Assembly (NCBI RefSeq): GCF_000467185.1
Contig: NZ_BATM01000019.1
Coordinates: forward strand, 62,001 to 126,000
Length of the DNA stretch: 64,000 bases
Source: Vibrio ezurae NBRC 102218
Lineage (GTDB): Bacteria > Pseudomonadota > Gammaproteobacteria > Enterobacterales > Vibrionaceae
Reading direction: 5' to 3'
Shown: positions 54,485-63,745 of the stretch, piece by piece
Layout: each line of letters starts with the position of its first letter
Position numbering within the stretch: position 1 is the stretch's first letter
The notes under the pieces: model-generated
Told to the model about the DNA's origin: nothing
The model's input: the letters and a program-made list of their open reading frames with translations, nothing else
Databases searched by the model: none
Position numbers and translations under genes: made by a program

Positions 54485-55627
54485 ATGGCTGAAGTAACAC
54501 TAAAAGGGGTAGAGAAAACCTACCCAAATGGCTTTAAAGCGGTGCACGGCATCAACCTTAATATTCGTGAAGGTGAGTTTATGGTGTTTGTAGGTCCGTC
54601 TGGCTGTGCCAAATCTACTACTTTACGTATGATTGCAGGGCTGGAAGATATTTCAGGCGGCGACATTTATATTGGCGATAAGCGGGTAAATGATCTGCCT
54701 CCAAAAGATCGTGGCATCTCTATGGTGTTCCAAAACTATGCGTTGTATCCGCACATGTCTGTTTACGACAATATGGCGTTTGGCTTAAAACAGCAAAAAC
54801 TGCCTAAAGACGAGATACAAGAGCGTATCGCAGTGGCGGCTAAAACCTTAGATATTGAACATTTATTGGATAATAAACCCGGCGAAATGTCCGGCGGGCA
54901 AAGACAGCGCGTAGCACTAGGACGCGCTATGGTGCGCAAGCCGGATGTATTTTTGTTTGATGAGCCATTGTCGAATTTAGACGCTAAATTACGCGTGTCT
55001 ACGCGAGTGAGCATTTCACAGCTGCACAGTGATTTAAAGCGAGAAGGGCAAAATGCCACCATGATCTATGTGACCCATGATCAGGTGGAAGCGATGACAC
55101 TCGGCGATCGTATTTGCGTGTTAAATCAAGGCAAAATCATGCAGGTGGATACGCCGATGAACCTGTATCAATACCCTGCGAATAAGTTTGTGGCAGGCTT
55201 TATTGGCTCTCCGGCAATGAACCTAATTAAAAGCAAAATTATTGAGATTGACGGGGTGATGAGCGTCGAGTCTGAAAGTGGGGTTTGTTGGCAATTACCG
55301 CAAGATAAGCAAGCCATTGCGCGAGATAAAATCGGTCAGTGGGTGTGGTTTGGGGTGCGTCCAGAGCATATTCAATTGGCGCATCAAGACGATGATTTGG
55401 CAGTAGCCGTTAACACGCAAACCCATCCAGTCGATGTGGTGGAATCTATGGGTAACGAGCTGTATTTGTACTTCACAGTCGGTGATGACAAATTGGTGGC
55501 GCGCGTGCCGTTTGATGGTCAGCATATTGCAAAAAGTGGCGATGAAGCCTTATTGCATTTCAATACTGCTCAGTGTCATTTATTTGATTTACATACCGAG
55601 CAAAGTCTAGCCTTGAATGCAGACTAG
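54485..55627 (+). CDS. ABC importer ATPase (UgpC/MalK type)
   Basis: A 380-aa ATPase. Walker A is GPSGCAKST (residues 37-45) with Ala42 in place of the usual Gly, Q-loop MVFQNYALYPHMSVYDN, signature MSGGQRQRVALGRA, Walker B VFLFDEPLSNLDAKL and H-loop YVTHDQVEA. The C-terminal 140 residues are the MOI/TOBE regulatory domain (WFGVRPEHIQL). It would power the two permeases at the start of the operon. Confidence 0.93.
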   Translation: MAEVTLKGVEKTYPNGFKAVHGINLNIREGEFMVFVGPSGCAKSTTLRMIAGLEDISGGDIYIGDKRVNDLPPKDRGISMVFQNYALYPHMSVYDNMAFGLKQQKLPKDEIQERIAVAAKTLDIEHLLDNKPGEMSGGQRQRVALGRAMVRKPDVFLFDEPLSNLDAKLRVSTRVSISQLHSDLKREGQNATMIYVTHDQVEAMTLGDRICVLNQGKIMQVDTPMNLYQYPANKFVAGFIGSPAMNLIKSKIIEIDGVMSVESESGVCWQLPQDKQAIARDKIGQWVWFGVRPEHIQLAHQDDDLAVAVNTQTHPVDVVESMGNELYLYFTVGDDKLVARVPFDGQHIAKSGDEALLHFNTAQCHLFDLHTEQSLALNAD

Positions 55628-55634
55628 CTTGCAT

Positions 55635-55668
55635 GGCTCACCTACGCTTACATGCGCCTAGGTGAGCC
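55635..55668. terminator. Terminator between ABC operon and peptidase
   Basis: GGCTCACCTA (55635-55644) pairs with TAGGTGAGCC (55659-55668), 10 bp perfect, with an inner CGC/GCG. No long T-tract directly; TTTTTATTT begins about 13 bases on. It lies between convergent genes. Confidence 0.7.
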
Positions 55669-55700
55669 CTATTACTCTGTTTTTATTTGGCTAAATGGTC

Positions 55701-56807
55701 TTATTTGGTTAAATACGCCATTAAGAACTGCGAAATCTTACGCATGTCTTCAATAGCAATATACTCTTCAGTGGTGTGTACTTTTGCCATACCTGTAGAT
55801 AGGTTCACAATGGTTAAGCCTTTTTCCGCAAAGATATTCGCATCGCTACCGCCACCCGTAGAAGTGACGATAGGCTCAATGTCCAGTTGAGTGAACACTT
55901 CTTTGACTGACTGAATATGCGGGTGCGATTCAGGGATTTGGAACGGGTTGTAGGCGCGACTCGAAACGATATCAATTTTTGCGCCATGCTTAGTTGCTGC
56001 CGCTTCAAAAGTCTCGACCATGTGCGACACTTGCTTCGCCAGTTTACCTTCATCCAAAGAGCGAGCTTCTGCTTCTAGATATAGGCTTGGCATCACGATG
56101 TTGGTCGCCTGTCCGCCAGAGACTACGCCGATGTTAGCCGTGGTTTCTTCATCAATGCGAGAGAGGTTCATGTTGCTGATAGCATCAGAGGCAACAGTGA
56201 GCGCATTGATGCCTTGCTCAGGAGCAAGCCCTGCGTGAGCCGGTTTACCAGTAATAGTCACTTTTAAGTTTTGCTGACCCGGGGCAACGGCAATGATAGT
56301 GCCGATAGGGCCGCCTGAATCTAAAACGATGCCCACTTCTGATTCAATCTTAGCGCAATCAAATTCTTGTGAGCCACGTAGGCCACCTTCTTCATACACA
56401 GTGAACGCGATTTCAATGGTTTTATGCGCAAGGTTATTCTCTTGCAGGGTTTTTACTGCTTCTAAAATAGCGGCAATGCCTGATTTATCATCACCACCTA
56501 AAATGGTTTCGCCATTTGAGCGAATGATGCCATCTTCGATGATTGGCTGAATACCGTTACCTGGAGTAACCGTATCCATATGACAGCTAAGTACGATGCT
56601 GCCGTCTAGTGTGCCCGGTAATTTTGCATAAATGTTGAAGCCATTGGATAGCGTTTCAGGCACGGCAAGGCGCTCTACGCAAAATCCCAACCCTTGCAGT
56701 TGTGATTCAATATCAAGGGCAACTTCTTTTTCGTTACCTGATTCACTATCAATTTTTACTAAATGCAGAAAGTTATCTACTAAACGGTTTTGATCTACTT
56801 GTGTCAT
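55701..56807 (-). CDS. PepT-like M20 metallopeptidase
   Basis: About 368 aa of the M20/tripeptidase-T-like group. LSCHMDTVTPGNGIQPIIED carries the first zinc His and Asp, GGDDKSGIAAILEAV the bridging Asp, and VYEEGGLRGS the catalytic Glu pair. TGKPAHAGLAPEQGINAL is the dimerisation lid, and TSTGGGSDANIFAEKG the C-terminal zinc region. A longer start at 56831 adds eight residues; ATG at 56807 fits the family. Cleaves short peptides in the cytoplasm. Confidence 0.88.
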   Translation of the reverse strand: MTQVDQNRLVDNFLHLVKIDSESGNEKEVALDIESQLQGLGFCVERLAVPETLSNGFNIYAKLPGTLDGSIVLSCHMDTVTPGNGIQPIIEDGIIRSNGETILGGDDKSGIAAILEAVKTLQENNLAHKTIEIAFTVYEEGGLRGSQEFDCAKIESEVGIVLDSGGPIGTIIAVAPGQQNLKVTITGKPAHAGLAPEQGINALTVASDAISNMNLSRIDEETTANIGVVSGGQATNIVMPSLYLEAEARSLDEGKLAKQVSHMVETFEAAATKHGAKIDIVSSRAYNPFQIPESHPHIQSVKEVFTQLDIEPIVTSTGGGSDANIFAEKGLTIVNLSTGMAKVHTTEEYIAIEDMRKISQFLMAYLTK

Positions 56808-56895
56808 TGAATTACTTCTATATCTATTCATGAGCGCCTAGTTACCCATATTGCGTAGCGCTCATTCTTGATTTAGATCAATTTCAATTCCGATT

Positions 56896-58335
56896 TTAAA
56901 ACAGATGCCCGTTAATCCATAAATGTGTGACGATGCTAGCAGCGTAACCTAAGGCAATTACGGGCATCCATTTTAAATGACCAAAGAAAGTATATTTGCC
57001 GTGCGCGGCGCCCATTAATGCCACTCCCGCCGCAGAGCCGATGGAGAGCAAGCTTCCTCCTACACCTGCGGTTAAAGTTACTAACAACCAGTTACCCATA
57101 GAAAGCTCTGGTTGCATGGTTAATATGGCAAACATCACCGGAATGTTATCGACAATAGCGGATAACACGCCAACCATTACGTTCGCCCAAATAGGGTCCC
57201 ATTGGGTATACATGATTTCAGATACTAGCCCTAAATAGCCTAGCAAGCTCAATCCACCGACACACATAACTACGCCGTAGAAAAAGAGTAGCGTGTCCCA
57301 CTCAGCGTGCGACACACGTCGAAATACATCAAATGGCACTACCGAACCTAAACGTTGTAGTGCCGCTTCATCATGGCGAGCTTCTGCTAATGCTCTTTTC
57401 TTCGCCAGCGAACTTGGCAGAGTTTTGCGTAAGAAAAAGCCGAAGAATTGCAAATAGGCCAGTCCCATCATCATGCCAATAACAGGAGGGAAGTGGAATA
57501 ATCCGTGAAAGGCAACCGCAGTGGCAATGGTTAAAATAAACAAGCACACGATGCGGCGCGCGCCACGCTTTAATTCCACATGTTCATGCACAGTATCGGG
57601 CTGAGTAGTCGGCACAAATAAAGACATGATGACGGCAGGGATGATGTAGTTCACCACCGATGGCACAAACAAGGTTAAGAACTGTTCAAAATTGACGTGG
57701 CCTGCCTGCCATACCATCAGTGTTGTAATATCGCCAAAGGGACTAAATGCCCCGCCGGCATTGGCGGCAATCACGATATTAACGCAGGCAATGTTAATGA
57801 ATTTATAGTTCGTCCCACCAACCTTCATGACCACAGCGCACATTAATAGCGCGGTGGTGAGGTTATCGGCGATGGGGGAGATAAAGAAGGACAAGATCCC
57901 GGTCAGCCAAAATAGAGAACGCAAGTTAAAGCCTTTGCTGACCATCCATGATTGCAGTGAGTCAAACAGGCGACGCTCTTCCATTGCGCTGATGTAGGTC
58001 ATGGCGACCAGTAAGAATAGCAGCAGCTCGGAATACTCTAATAAATTGTGGTCAAGTGCACTCTTGGCAATATCAATCTCTCCGAGCCTTAAAAAAGTGA
58101 AGCCAATTAAAATCCAAATCAGTCCGGCTGCCAATAACACGGGCTTTGATTTTCTCAGCTTTAGCACCTCTTCACCCATTACCAAACAATAAGCAATGGC
58201 AAAAATAAACAGTGCCAGATAGCCGACGCCAGATTGAGTGAGATCGGGCGTGCTATGGCTGGTGGCCGCAAAGCTTAATGGAGAAAAGAATAGGGATAGA
58301 AATGCCAGAAATAATATGGACGAATAAGACTTCAC
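56896..58335 (-). CDS. nhaD: Na+/H+ antiporter NhaD
   Basis: A 479-aa member of the ion-transporter superfamily with about twelve to fourteen helices. Hallmarks are FFISPIADNLTTALLMCAVV, VIAANAGGAFSPFGDITTLM and SAIVDNIPVMFAILTM. GTG at 58335 has AAGGAG five to six bases upstream and gives the normal length; a start at 58368 would add eleven residues. Exports Na+ or Li+ in exchange for protons, useful in marine settings. Confidence 0.94.
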   Translation of the reverse strand: MKSYSSILFLAFLSLFFSPLSFAATSHSTPDLTQSGVGYLALFIFAIAYCLVMGEEVLKLRKSKPVLLAAGLIWILIGFTFLRLGEIDIAKSALDHNLLEYSELLLFLLVAMTYISAMEERRLFDSLQSWMVSKGFNLRSLFWLTGILSFFISPIADNLTTALLMCAVVMKVGGTNYKFINIACVNIVIAANAGGAFSPFGDITTLMVWQAGHVNFEQFLTLFVPSVVNYIIPAVIMSLFVPTTQPDTVHEHVELKRGARRIVCLFILTIATAVAFHGLFHFPPVIGMMMGLAYLQFFGFFLRKTLPSSLAKKRALAEARHDEAALQRLGSVVPFDVFRRVSHAEWDTLLFFYGVVMCVGGLSLLGYLGLVSEIMYTQWDPIWANVMVGVLSAIVDNIPVMFAILTMQPELSMGNWLLVTLTAGVGGSLLSIGSAAGVALMGAAHGKYTFFGHLKWMPVIALGYAASIVTHLWINGHLF

Positions 58336-58647
58336 TGCGACTCCTTGCAGACAATACCTTGCGGACAATAAATCAGTATTGATAGTGGCTTTTGATTGAC
58401 TATGCTGTAATAGTCACGTGTAACAGTAATTAACAAAAGCAACAAGTTTCACATAGCCTAAACCTGAAACCAAAACAATAGCTTGCGGTGGATCACTTTT
58501 TACGAACTCAAATGAAATAACTTGGTTAACCTTTGGTTTTTATTTGGTTAATGCTAAGTGTTGCTTTGATTGATGCAAAGTGCGGTTTATTGAAAAGTGT
58601 TTGTGTTTTATTTCAGTGATTTGAATGGATAAAGAATAAGGGATTTT
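58336..58647. other. Divergent nhaD-kefG region
   Basis: 312 bases with no gene. An inverted repeat TGACTAT-gctgta-ATAGTCA (58397-58416) lies 62 bases upstream of nhaD and could be an operator. No other feature was supported. Confidence 0.4.
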
Positions 58648-59331
58648 ATGAATCAACCAGTCGATAGCTATAATGCAGAAGCGTCAAAAAAACGCGTTTT
58701 ATTGCTATTTGCGCATCCTTCGCAAGGGCGCTCAGAAGTGAATGTCGAATTGTTTAAACTCGCTAACACCATTACTGGTGTGACGTGCGTTGATTTATAT
58801 CGAGACTATCCTAAATACGACATCGATATTGAGCGAGAACAACAGCGACTGCGAGAGCATGATGTGGTGATCTTTCAGTTCCCTTTATATTGGTATTCAA
58901 CCCCCTCAATTCTTAAAGAGTGGCAAGATTTGGTTTTAGAATACAACTTTGCCTACGGCCCTAAAGGGACTGCGTTACACGGTAAGCGTTTGTTGTGCGC
59001 CATTACCGCAGGTGGCAAAGAACAGGCATATCAATGTGATGGCTACATCCATTACACCATTCGAGAACTGCTGCACCCTATAGAGCAAACTGCCTCATTA
59101 ATTGGCATGCAATATTGGGCGCCGTTTGTATTGTTTGGCGCAAGAACCGCGGTTGAAGAAGGGCGGGTGAGCGAGCATTTACAGCAGTGGCAATTACTGC
59201 TACATGCCATCGTTGAAGACAAGGTGGATCTTGAAAAAGCGGGTCGGTTACCTCAATTAAGTGGGCATTTATTAGAATCAGCATTGTTATCTAGCGTTGA
59301 TGCAGAGCCACAAACAAAGGGAGAGGTGTAA
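58648..59331 (+). CDS. Kef-type ancillary quinone oxidoreductase (KefG-like)
   Basis: A 227-aa flavodoxin-like NAD(P)H:quinone oxidoreductase. LLFAHPSQGRSEVNVELFKL, FQFPLYWYSTPSILKEWQD and LCAITAGGKEQAY are typical of KefF/KefG/MdaB proteins. A tail of about 40 residues is longer than in E. coli KefG. Its last base overlaps the transporter ATG (TAATG), so it is coupled to the K+ efflux pump, which it activates in known systems. Confidence 0.9.
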   Translation: MNQPVDSYNAEASKKRVLLLFAHPSQGRSEVNVELFKLANTITGVTCVDLYRDYPKYDIDIEREQQRLREHDVVIFQFPLYWYSTPSILKEWQDLVLEYNFAYGPKGTALHGKRLLCAITAGGKEQAYQCDGYIHYTIRELLHPIEQTASLIGMQYWAPFVLFGARTAVEEGRVSEHLQQWQLLLHAIVEDKVDLEKAGRLPQLSGHLLESALLSSVDAEPQTKGEV

Positions 59332-61256
59332 TGACTGGATATTTCTTACAGGCATTTATCTATCTAATTGCGGCTGTCATTGCAGTGCCGATTGCTAAGC
59401 GTCTTGGTTTAGGTTCGGTGTTGGGTTACTTAATTGCAGGGGTCGTAATTGGGCCTATTACCGGTCTGGTGGGCGCAGAGACGGCAACTATTCAGCACTT
59501 CGCGGAATTTGGCGTCGTTATGATGCTGTTTTTGGTCGGGCTAGAGCTAGAACCTAAGATGCTGTGGAACATGCGCAATCGCCTAGTGGGGCTTGGCGGG
59601 ATTCAAGTGGCGGGCACTGCGGGCATAGTAATGGCTATTGCGTTGATGTTAGAGGTGCAGTGGTCGATTGCGCTGGCGATCGGTCTTATTTTCTGCCTCT
59701 CATCTACTGCTATTGTGCTGCAAACCTTTAGCGAAAAAGGATTGAGTAAAACTCAAGGCGGGCAAAACGCTTTCTCGGTATTGCTGTTTCAAGATATCGC
59801 CGTGATTCCTATGTTGGCGTTTATTCCGTTACTTGCCTTGCCTGAACTGATTACTGCCGCGCAATCGGCAGTGGTCGAAAGCGCAAACCATCACCCTGAA
59901 CTGAGTTTAGTTGCCGGACTTCCGGGTTGGGCGTATGGATTAGTGATCACCGCTTCTATTGTGGCGGTCGTCGTAGGAGGGCACTTTATTAGCCGTCCAC
60001 TGTTTCGTTTTGTGGCTTCATCCGGCTTGCGCGAGATTTTTACCGCTACAGCACTGATGCTAGTGATTGGCATAGCCGCGCTTATGGGATTAGTCGGTTT
60101 GTCACCTGCGCTAGGTACATTTTTAGCTGGGGTAGTGCTGGCAAACAGTGAGTTTAGGCATGAATTAGAGTCCAATATCGAGCCGTTTAAAGGCTTATTG
60201 TTAGGGCTGTTTTTTATTACCGTCGGTGCGGGCATCAACTTTGCTATTTTGTTCGATGATTTCTTGCTTATTTTGGGGTTAACACTGGGCTTAATGCTGC
60301 TTAAAGGCGTTGTTTTATGGTGTCTCGCAGTTGTCTTTAAAATAAAAGGGGTTAATCGCTGGCTGTTTGCACTAAGTCTTGCGCAAGCTGGGGAGTTTGG
60401 GTTTGTACTGCTTAGCTTTACTGTGCAAAACAATGTACTGCCTAGCGATATTGCGAGTACCTTGTCCTTGGTTGTGGCGCTGTCGATGTTCTTTACGCCT
60501 GGCTTATTCATTGTTTATGAAAAAATCATTGTGCCGCGATTTGAAAAGCAAACCAATCAAGGCGAACAAGATGTGATTGATGAACAAGGCAAAGTGATTA
60601 TTGCAGGGGTCGGGCGCTTCGGCCAGATAGTGAACCGACTGCTAGTCAATAATGGTGTTGAAACGGTAGTGCTGGATCATCAAGCAACGCAGGTCAGTAA
60701 CTTACGTAAAATAGGCACTAAAACCTTCTTTGGCGATGCCACTAAACCGGATCTGCTACACACCGCAGGCATAGAGCAGGCCAGAGCGTTAGTGGTTGCC
60801 ATTGACAATCAGGAGTCGTCAGTACAATTGGTGAAATATGTTCGGCACACCTATCCGCAAGTTAAAGTTATTGCCCGAGCCTTTGACCGTGGGCACTTTT
60901 ATCAACTGCGTCAAGCGGGCGCTCATCATATCGAAAGTGAAACCTTCCACTCTGCGCTAGAAGTAGGCACCGTCGCGTTGCGTTGTATGGGTTTTCACCC
61001 TTTTCAAATAGAACAACAACGTCATTCTTATATTTACGTAGAGAAACAGAGCTCAGATGAATTATATAATGCTTGGTTGGATGATTCTGAGGGTGAGCGT
61101 TACGACAATAACTTCATCAAGCTGTTTATTGAGCTTGAAGATAAAATACGTGATGCCATGGGCTCAGATCGTCATGACGGTGATTCGCGCGCTGAAAGAG
61201 GGTGGACGCCACCACCAAAAGGCTATGCAGACCAATTTGAGGATAAGCTTGAGTGA
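59331..61256 (+). CDS. Glutathione-regulated K+ efflux antiporter (KefB/KefC type)
   Basis: A 641-aa CPA2 antiporter. The N-terminal 380 residues form about twelve helices, with GLGSVLGYLIAGVVIGP, FLVGLELEPKMLWNMR and the cytoplasmic loop RHELESNIEPFKGLLLGLFF of Kef proteins. The C-terminal RCK domain has VIIAGVGRFGQIVNRLL and IARAFDRGHFYQLRQAGA. It exchanges K+ for H+ and protects against electrophiles. It overlaps the MFS gene at its end (GTGA). Confidence 0.92.
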   Translation: MTGYFLQAFIYLIAAVIAVPIAKRLGLGSVLGYLIAGVVIGPITGLVGAETATIQHFAEFGVVMMLFLVGLELEPKMLWNMRNRLVGLGGIQVAGTAGIVMAIALMLEVQWSIALAIGLIFCLSSTAIVLQTFSEKGLSKTQGGQNAFSVLLFQDIAVIPMLAFIPLLALPELITAAQSAVVESANHHPELSLVAGLPGWAYGLVITASIVAVVVGGHFISRPLFRFVASSGLREIFTATALMLVIGIAALMGLVGLSPALGTFLAGVVLANSEFRHELESNIEPFKGLLLGLFFITVGAGINFAILFDDFLLILGLTLGLMLLKGVVLWCLAVVFKIKGVNRWLFALSLAQAGEFGFVLLSFTVQNNVLPSDIASTLSLVVALSMFFTPGLFIVYEKIIVPRFEKQTNQGEQDVIDEQGKVIIAGVGRFGQIVNRLLVNNGVETVVLDHQATQVSNLRKIGTKTFFGDATKPDLLHTAGIEQARALVVAIDNQESSVQLVKYVRHTYPQVKVIARAFDRGHFYQLRQAGAHHIESETFHSALEVGTVALRCMGFHPFQIEQQRHSYIYVEKQSSDELYNAWLDDSEGERYDNNFIKLFIELEDKIRDAMGSDRHDGDSRAERGWTPPPKGYADQFEDKLE

Positions 61257-62437
61257 TAAATAACAAATCGTGGCAAACACCAAAGAATTTCTTAATTCTA
61301 ATCTCGATTATTGTGCCAGTGGCATTTTCAAGCTGGATGGCACTGTTAAATAACTTTGTGATTGAAAAAGCCCATTTTAACGGTGCAGATATTGGTTTGC
61401 TACAAAGCGTTCGTGAGATCCCGGGCTTTTTAGCCTTTAGTGTTGTATTTGTGCTGTTGTTTATTCGCGAGCAAAAATTCATGTTACTGGCCTTGGTGAT
61501 GCTTGGCCTTGGCACATTGTTAACAGGCTTTTTTCCTAGTGTCACTGGGTTACTGCTGACCACATTATTAATGTCGAGCGGCTTTCACTATTTTGAAACG
61601 CTAAAGCAATCACTGTCATTGCAATGGCTGTCCAAAGAAGAAGCGCCAGAAATGCTCGGCAAGATGATCTCTATTGGAGCACTGGCTTCATTGATCACTT
61701 ACGGCGCATTGTGGGTGATGTTGCAAGTGCTTAAATTGGATTACGCTACGGTCTACGCCATTACGGGTGGCATTACTGTTATATTAGTTGCAGTAATGGC
61801 CTGTTGCTTCCCTCAATTTAAAACCGATACCGTGCAAAATAAAAAGCTAATTCTAAGAAAACGCTATTGGCTTTACTACGCGCTTACCTTTATGAGCGGA
61901 GCGCGTCGTCAGATATTTACCGTATTCGCGGGCTTCTTAATGGTAGAGAAGTTTGGCTATTCGGCTGCGGATATAGCCCTACTGTTTTTGATTAATTACT
62001 CGTTTAACTTTTTGTTCGCCAAGAAAATTGGTCGTTTGATCGGTAAAATCGGTGAGCGAAAATCCATGATGTTTGAATATGTTGGCTTGATTTGCGTCTT
62101 CATTGGTTACGCAGTTGTAAAAGAAGCACACTGGGCTGCCGCTTTATACGTGGTTGATCATCTCTTTTTTGCCTTAGCGTTAGCCATCAAAACTTATTTC
62201 CAGAAAATTGCCGACCCTGCAGACATGGCCTCGACAGCCGGAGTCAGCTTCACCATAAATCATATCGCTGCGGTTGTTATTCCGGTGACCTTTGGCATCA
62301 TTTGGCTAACTTCACCATCGCTAGTATTTGTGATTGGCGCAGCAATGGCAGGGGTTTCTTTGCTATTGTCCTTGAATATTCCAGCCCATCCAACAGAGGG
62401 AAATGAAGTGAGATTTCTTCATTGGGGTAAGGCTTAA
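61253..62437 (+). CDS. MFS transporter
   Basis: A 394-aa permease with about twelve helices, starting with GTG in a GTGA overlap with the Kef gene. Sequence features: AHFNGADIGLLQSVREIPGF in TM1-2 loop, RKRYWLYYALTFMSGARRQI at the middle, KIGERKSMMFEYVGLI. It has no obvious substrate signature. Co-translation with Kef suggests it belongs to the same stress response. Confidence 0.85.
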   Translation: MINNKSWQTPKNFLILISIIVPVAFSSWMALLNNFVIEKAHFNGADIGLLQSVREIPGFLAFSVVFVLLFIREQKFMLLALVMLGLGTLLTGFFPSVTGLLLTTLLMSSGFHYFETLKQSLSLQWLSKEEAPEMLGKMISIGALASLITYGALWVMLQVLKLDYATVYAITGGITVILVAVMACCFPQFKTDTVQNKKLILRKRYWLYYALTFMSGARRQIFTVFAGFLMVEKFGYSAADIALLFLINYSFNFLFAKKIGRLIGKIGERKSMMFEYVGLICVFIGYAVVKEAHWAAALYVVDHLFFALALAIKTYFQKIADPADMASTAGVSFTINHIAAVVIPVTFGIIWLTSPSLVFVIGAAMAGVSLLLSLNIPAHPTEGNEVRFLHWGKA

Positions 62438-62555
62438 TTCATAGAAAGACATGGTGCTTTGAAGTTGTAGTCGCTCCCTCTGGACGGGGGAGCATTGAAT
62501 ATAGACGTATTGCTAGAAAAGATACTGTCGTGTGTTTGATAGTTGCTTACTTTAC

Positions 62556-62857
62556 CTATTGCTTGCTTAACAAGAACTTACATAAATCTCGCTCCTCACC
62601 CATAAAATACAAAATATAGATTTTATCAAGCTCCTGTTTGTAGAAACAAAACAAGGATTAGCCACTACTTCACGGTAATTCAAATGGCTGAGCTCGGGTG
62701 GTACACGACCTGATTTTGGGAGCAACTCTAGCCTTTTAACTTTCTCGAAAACGGATTGTACGAGCAGCTTTGCTGCAACCATATTCTCCAAAGCTATATA
62801 CTCTGCAATATCGTTTAAATCAGATAACGCTGGGTCAGTGCAAATTACTTCAGCCAT
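62556..62857 (-). pseudogene. ParE/RelE-type toxin, frameshifted
   Basis: The annotated frame gives 96 aa: MAEVICTDPALSDLNDIAEY to LNYREVVANPC, typical ParE of a Phd/YefM pair, then an unrelated tail FVSTNRSLIKS... ending at 62567. In the neighbouring frame the same DNA reads FYKQELDKIYILYFMGEERD and then LCKFLLSKQ to a stop at 62556, which is the normal ParE C-terminus. So one base has been lost around 62643-62652 (a GAAACAAAAC stretch on +). The toxin is probably inactive. Confidence 0.8.
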
Positions 62858-63102
62858 TTTGCCATCTTGCTCTTCGCTTCAGAGTGGGATGTAACTCTAC
62901 TATCAGCGATAGCACATTCACCTCTAGCAATTCCCTCTAAGATAGCTAAACGATTCTGCAAAAACTCATAGTGGTCTACGTCAACTAAGTAAGCAGAAGG
63001 TTTACCGTGTTCGGTGATTAATACAGGCTCTTTGCTATCATGTAGCTCAGTAAGGATCTTCGTAGCTTGACGCTTAAGTGAAGTTACCAGTTCAACTTTC
63101 AT
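62845..63102 (-). CDS. Phd/YefM-type antitoxin
   Basis: 85 aa, starting at ATG 63102 with GGAG nine bases upstream (a GTG at 63111 would add three residues). MKVELVTSLKRQATKILTEL is the DNA-binding N-terminus, KEPVLITEHGKPSAYLVDVD the Phd core, and the C-terminus binds toxin. It overlaps the toxin gene by 13 bases. It normally neutralises ParE and represses its own operon; its partner is frameshifted here. Confidence 0.88.
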   Translation of the reverse strand: MKVELVTSLKRQATKILTELHDSKEPVLITEHGKPSAYLVDVDHYEFLQNRLAILEGIARGECAIADSRVTSHSEAKSKMAKWLK

Positions 63103-63154
63103 AGTTGTCACTCCAAAAGTATTCTATCACTTTGAGCTTCGTAAGTTCTGTGAC

Positions 63155-63289
63155 CGCTAACGCGCATTCAGGTGGGTAACCCAATCACAATACCCCTGAA
63201 TTCAGATAACGTCGCACCAAGCAGACTAAAATAGTGGGCTATAATATGTAGCGAAGCGGAACTTAACCCTCTTTGATAAACCGTTAGCT
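63155..63289. repeat. attC-like imperfect inverted repeat
   Basis: CGCTAACG (63155-63162) and GTTAGC (63283-63288) are the ends of a 135-base imperfect dyad. Inner TCA/GGGT positions also correspond. Size and TAAC/GTTA ends recall Vibrio integron attC sites, but the core does not fit RYYYAAC/GTTRRRY exactly. Confidence 0.3.
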
Positions 63290-63745
63290 TTTGTTCTTTA
63301 AAGCGTGAGCAGAAACCACTCTGGTACAATCAGAAACTTTGCCACTCTCGCTCTTAGTTTTTAGCTGTGTACTATTTAACAATATGATTTCTTCCTTAGA
63401 GCTAATGCTTTCAAGTGATTTAATTTTGTCTATATCGTTTTTAGCGTCTGCATTTTTAGCGACAGCCTCAACAATCTCAACATTAGTTGTCAAAACTTTA
63501 CCTTCTAGCTTCCAAGTGCCTTCTAAGAAAAAATCATATTCAAGTGCTCTGTGATCTGCCTGAGTTATTGAATTAGCGAAGGCTTGGATGCTTCCATCAG
63601 GAGAATAGATACTCACAGACTCAAGCCATGATACTGGTAATATGGAACTACATTTCCAAGCACCAGTTAACATGCTTGAATTTGCTGACGCAGTTGAAGC
63701 CGACATGCAAATCAGTAAAAACAGTGGCGCTCCCTTTATGTTCAT
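63284..63745 (-). CDS. Unknown small secreted protein
   Basis: A 153-aa protein with a signal peptide (PLFLLICMSASTASA). The mature part SSMLTGAWKCSSILP... and FFLEGTWKLEGKVLTTNVEI suggests a lipocalin-like or small beta-barrel repeat (two GAW/GTW motifs), with two Cys that could form a disulfide. Not a family I can name. It has AAGAGGGAAG before ATG, its own short leader and TAAC-like sequences at both ends, as in integron cassettes. Confidence 0.7.
   Translation of the reverse strand: MNIKGAPLFLLICMSASTASANSSMLTGAWKCSSILPVSWLESVSIYSPDGSIQAFANSITQADHRALEYDFFLEGTWKLEGKVLTTNVEIVEAVAKNADAKNDIDKIKSLESISSKEEIILLNSTQLKTKSESGKVSDCTRVVSAHALKNKS

Noticed and set aside
59891..60511. 206-codon minus-strand open frame inside the Kef antiporter gene
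   Set aside because: Antisense to a gene with a clear family match; composition (many Pro, Thr, Ser, Lys) is typical of a shadow frame and there is no ribosome site.
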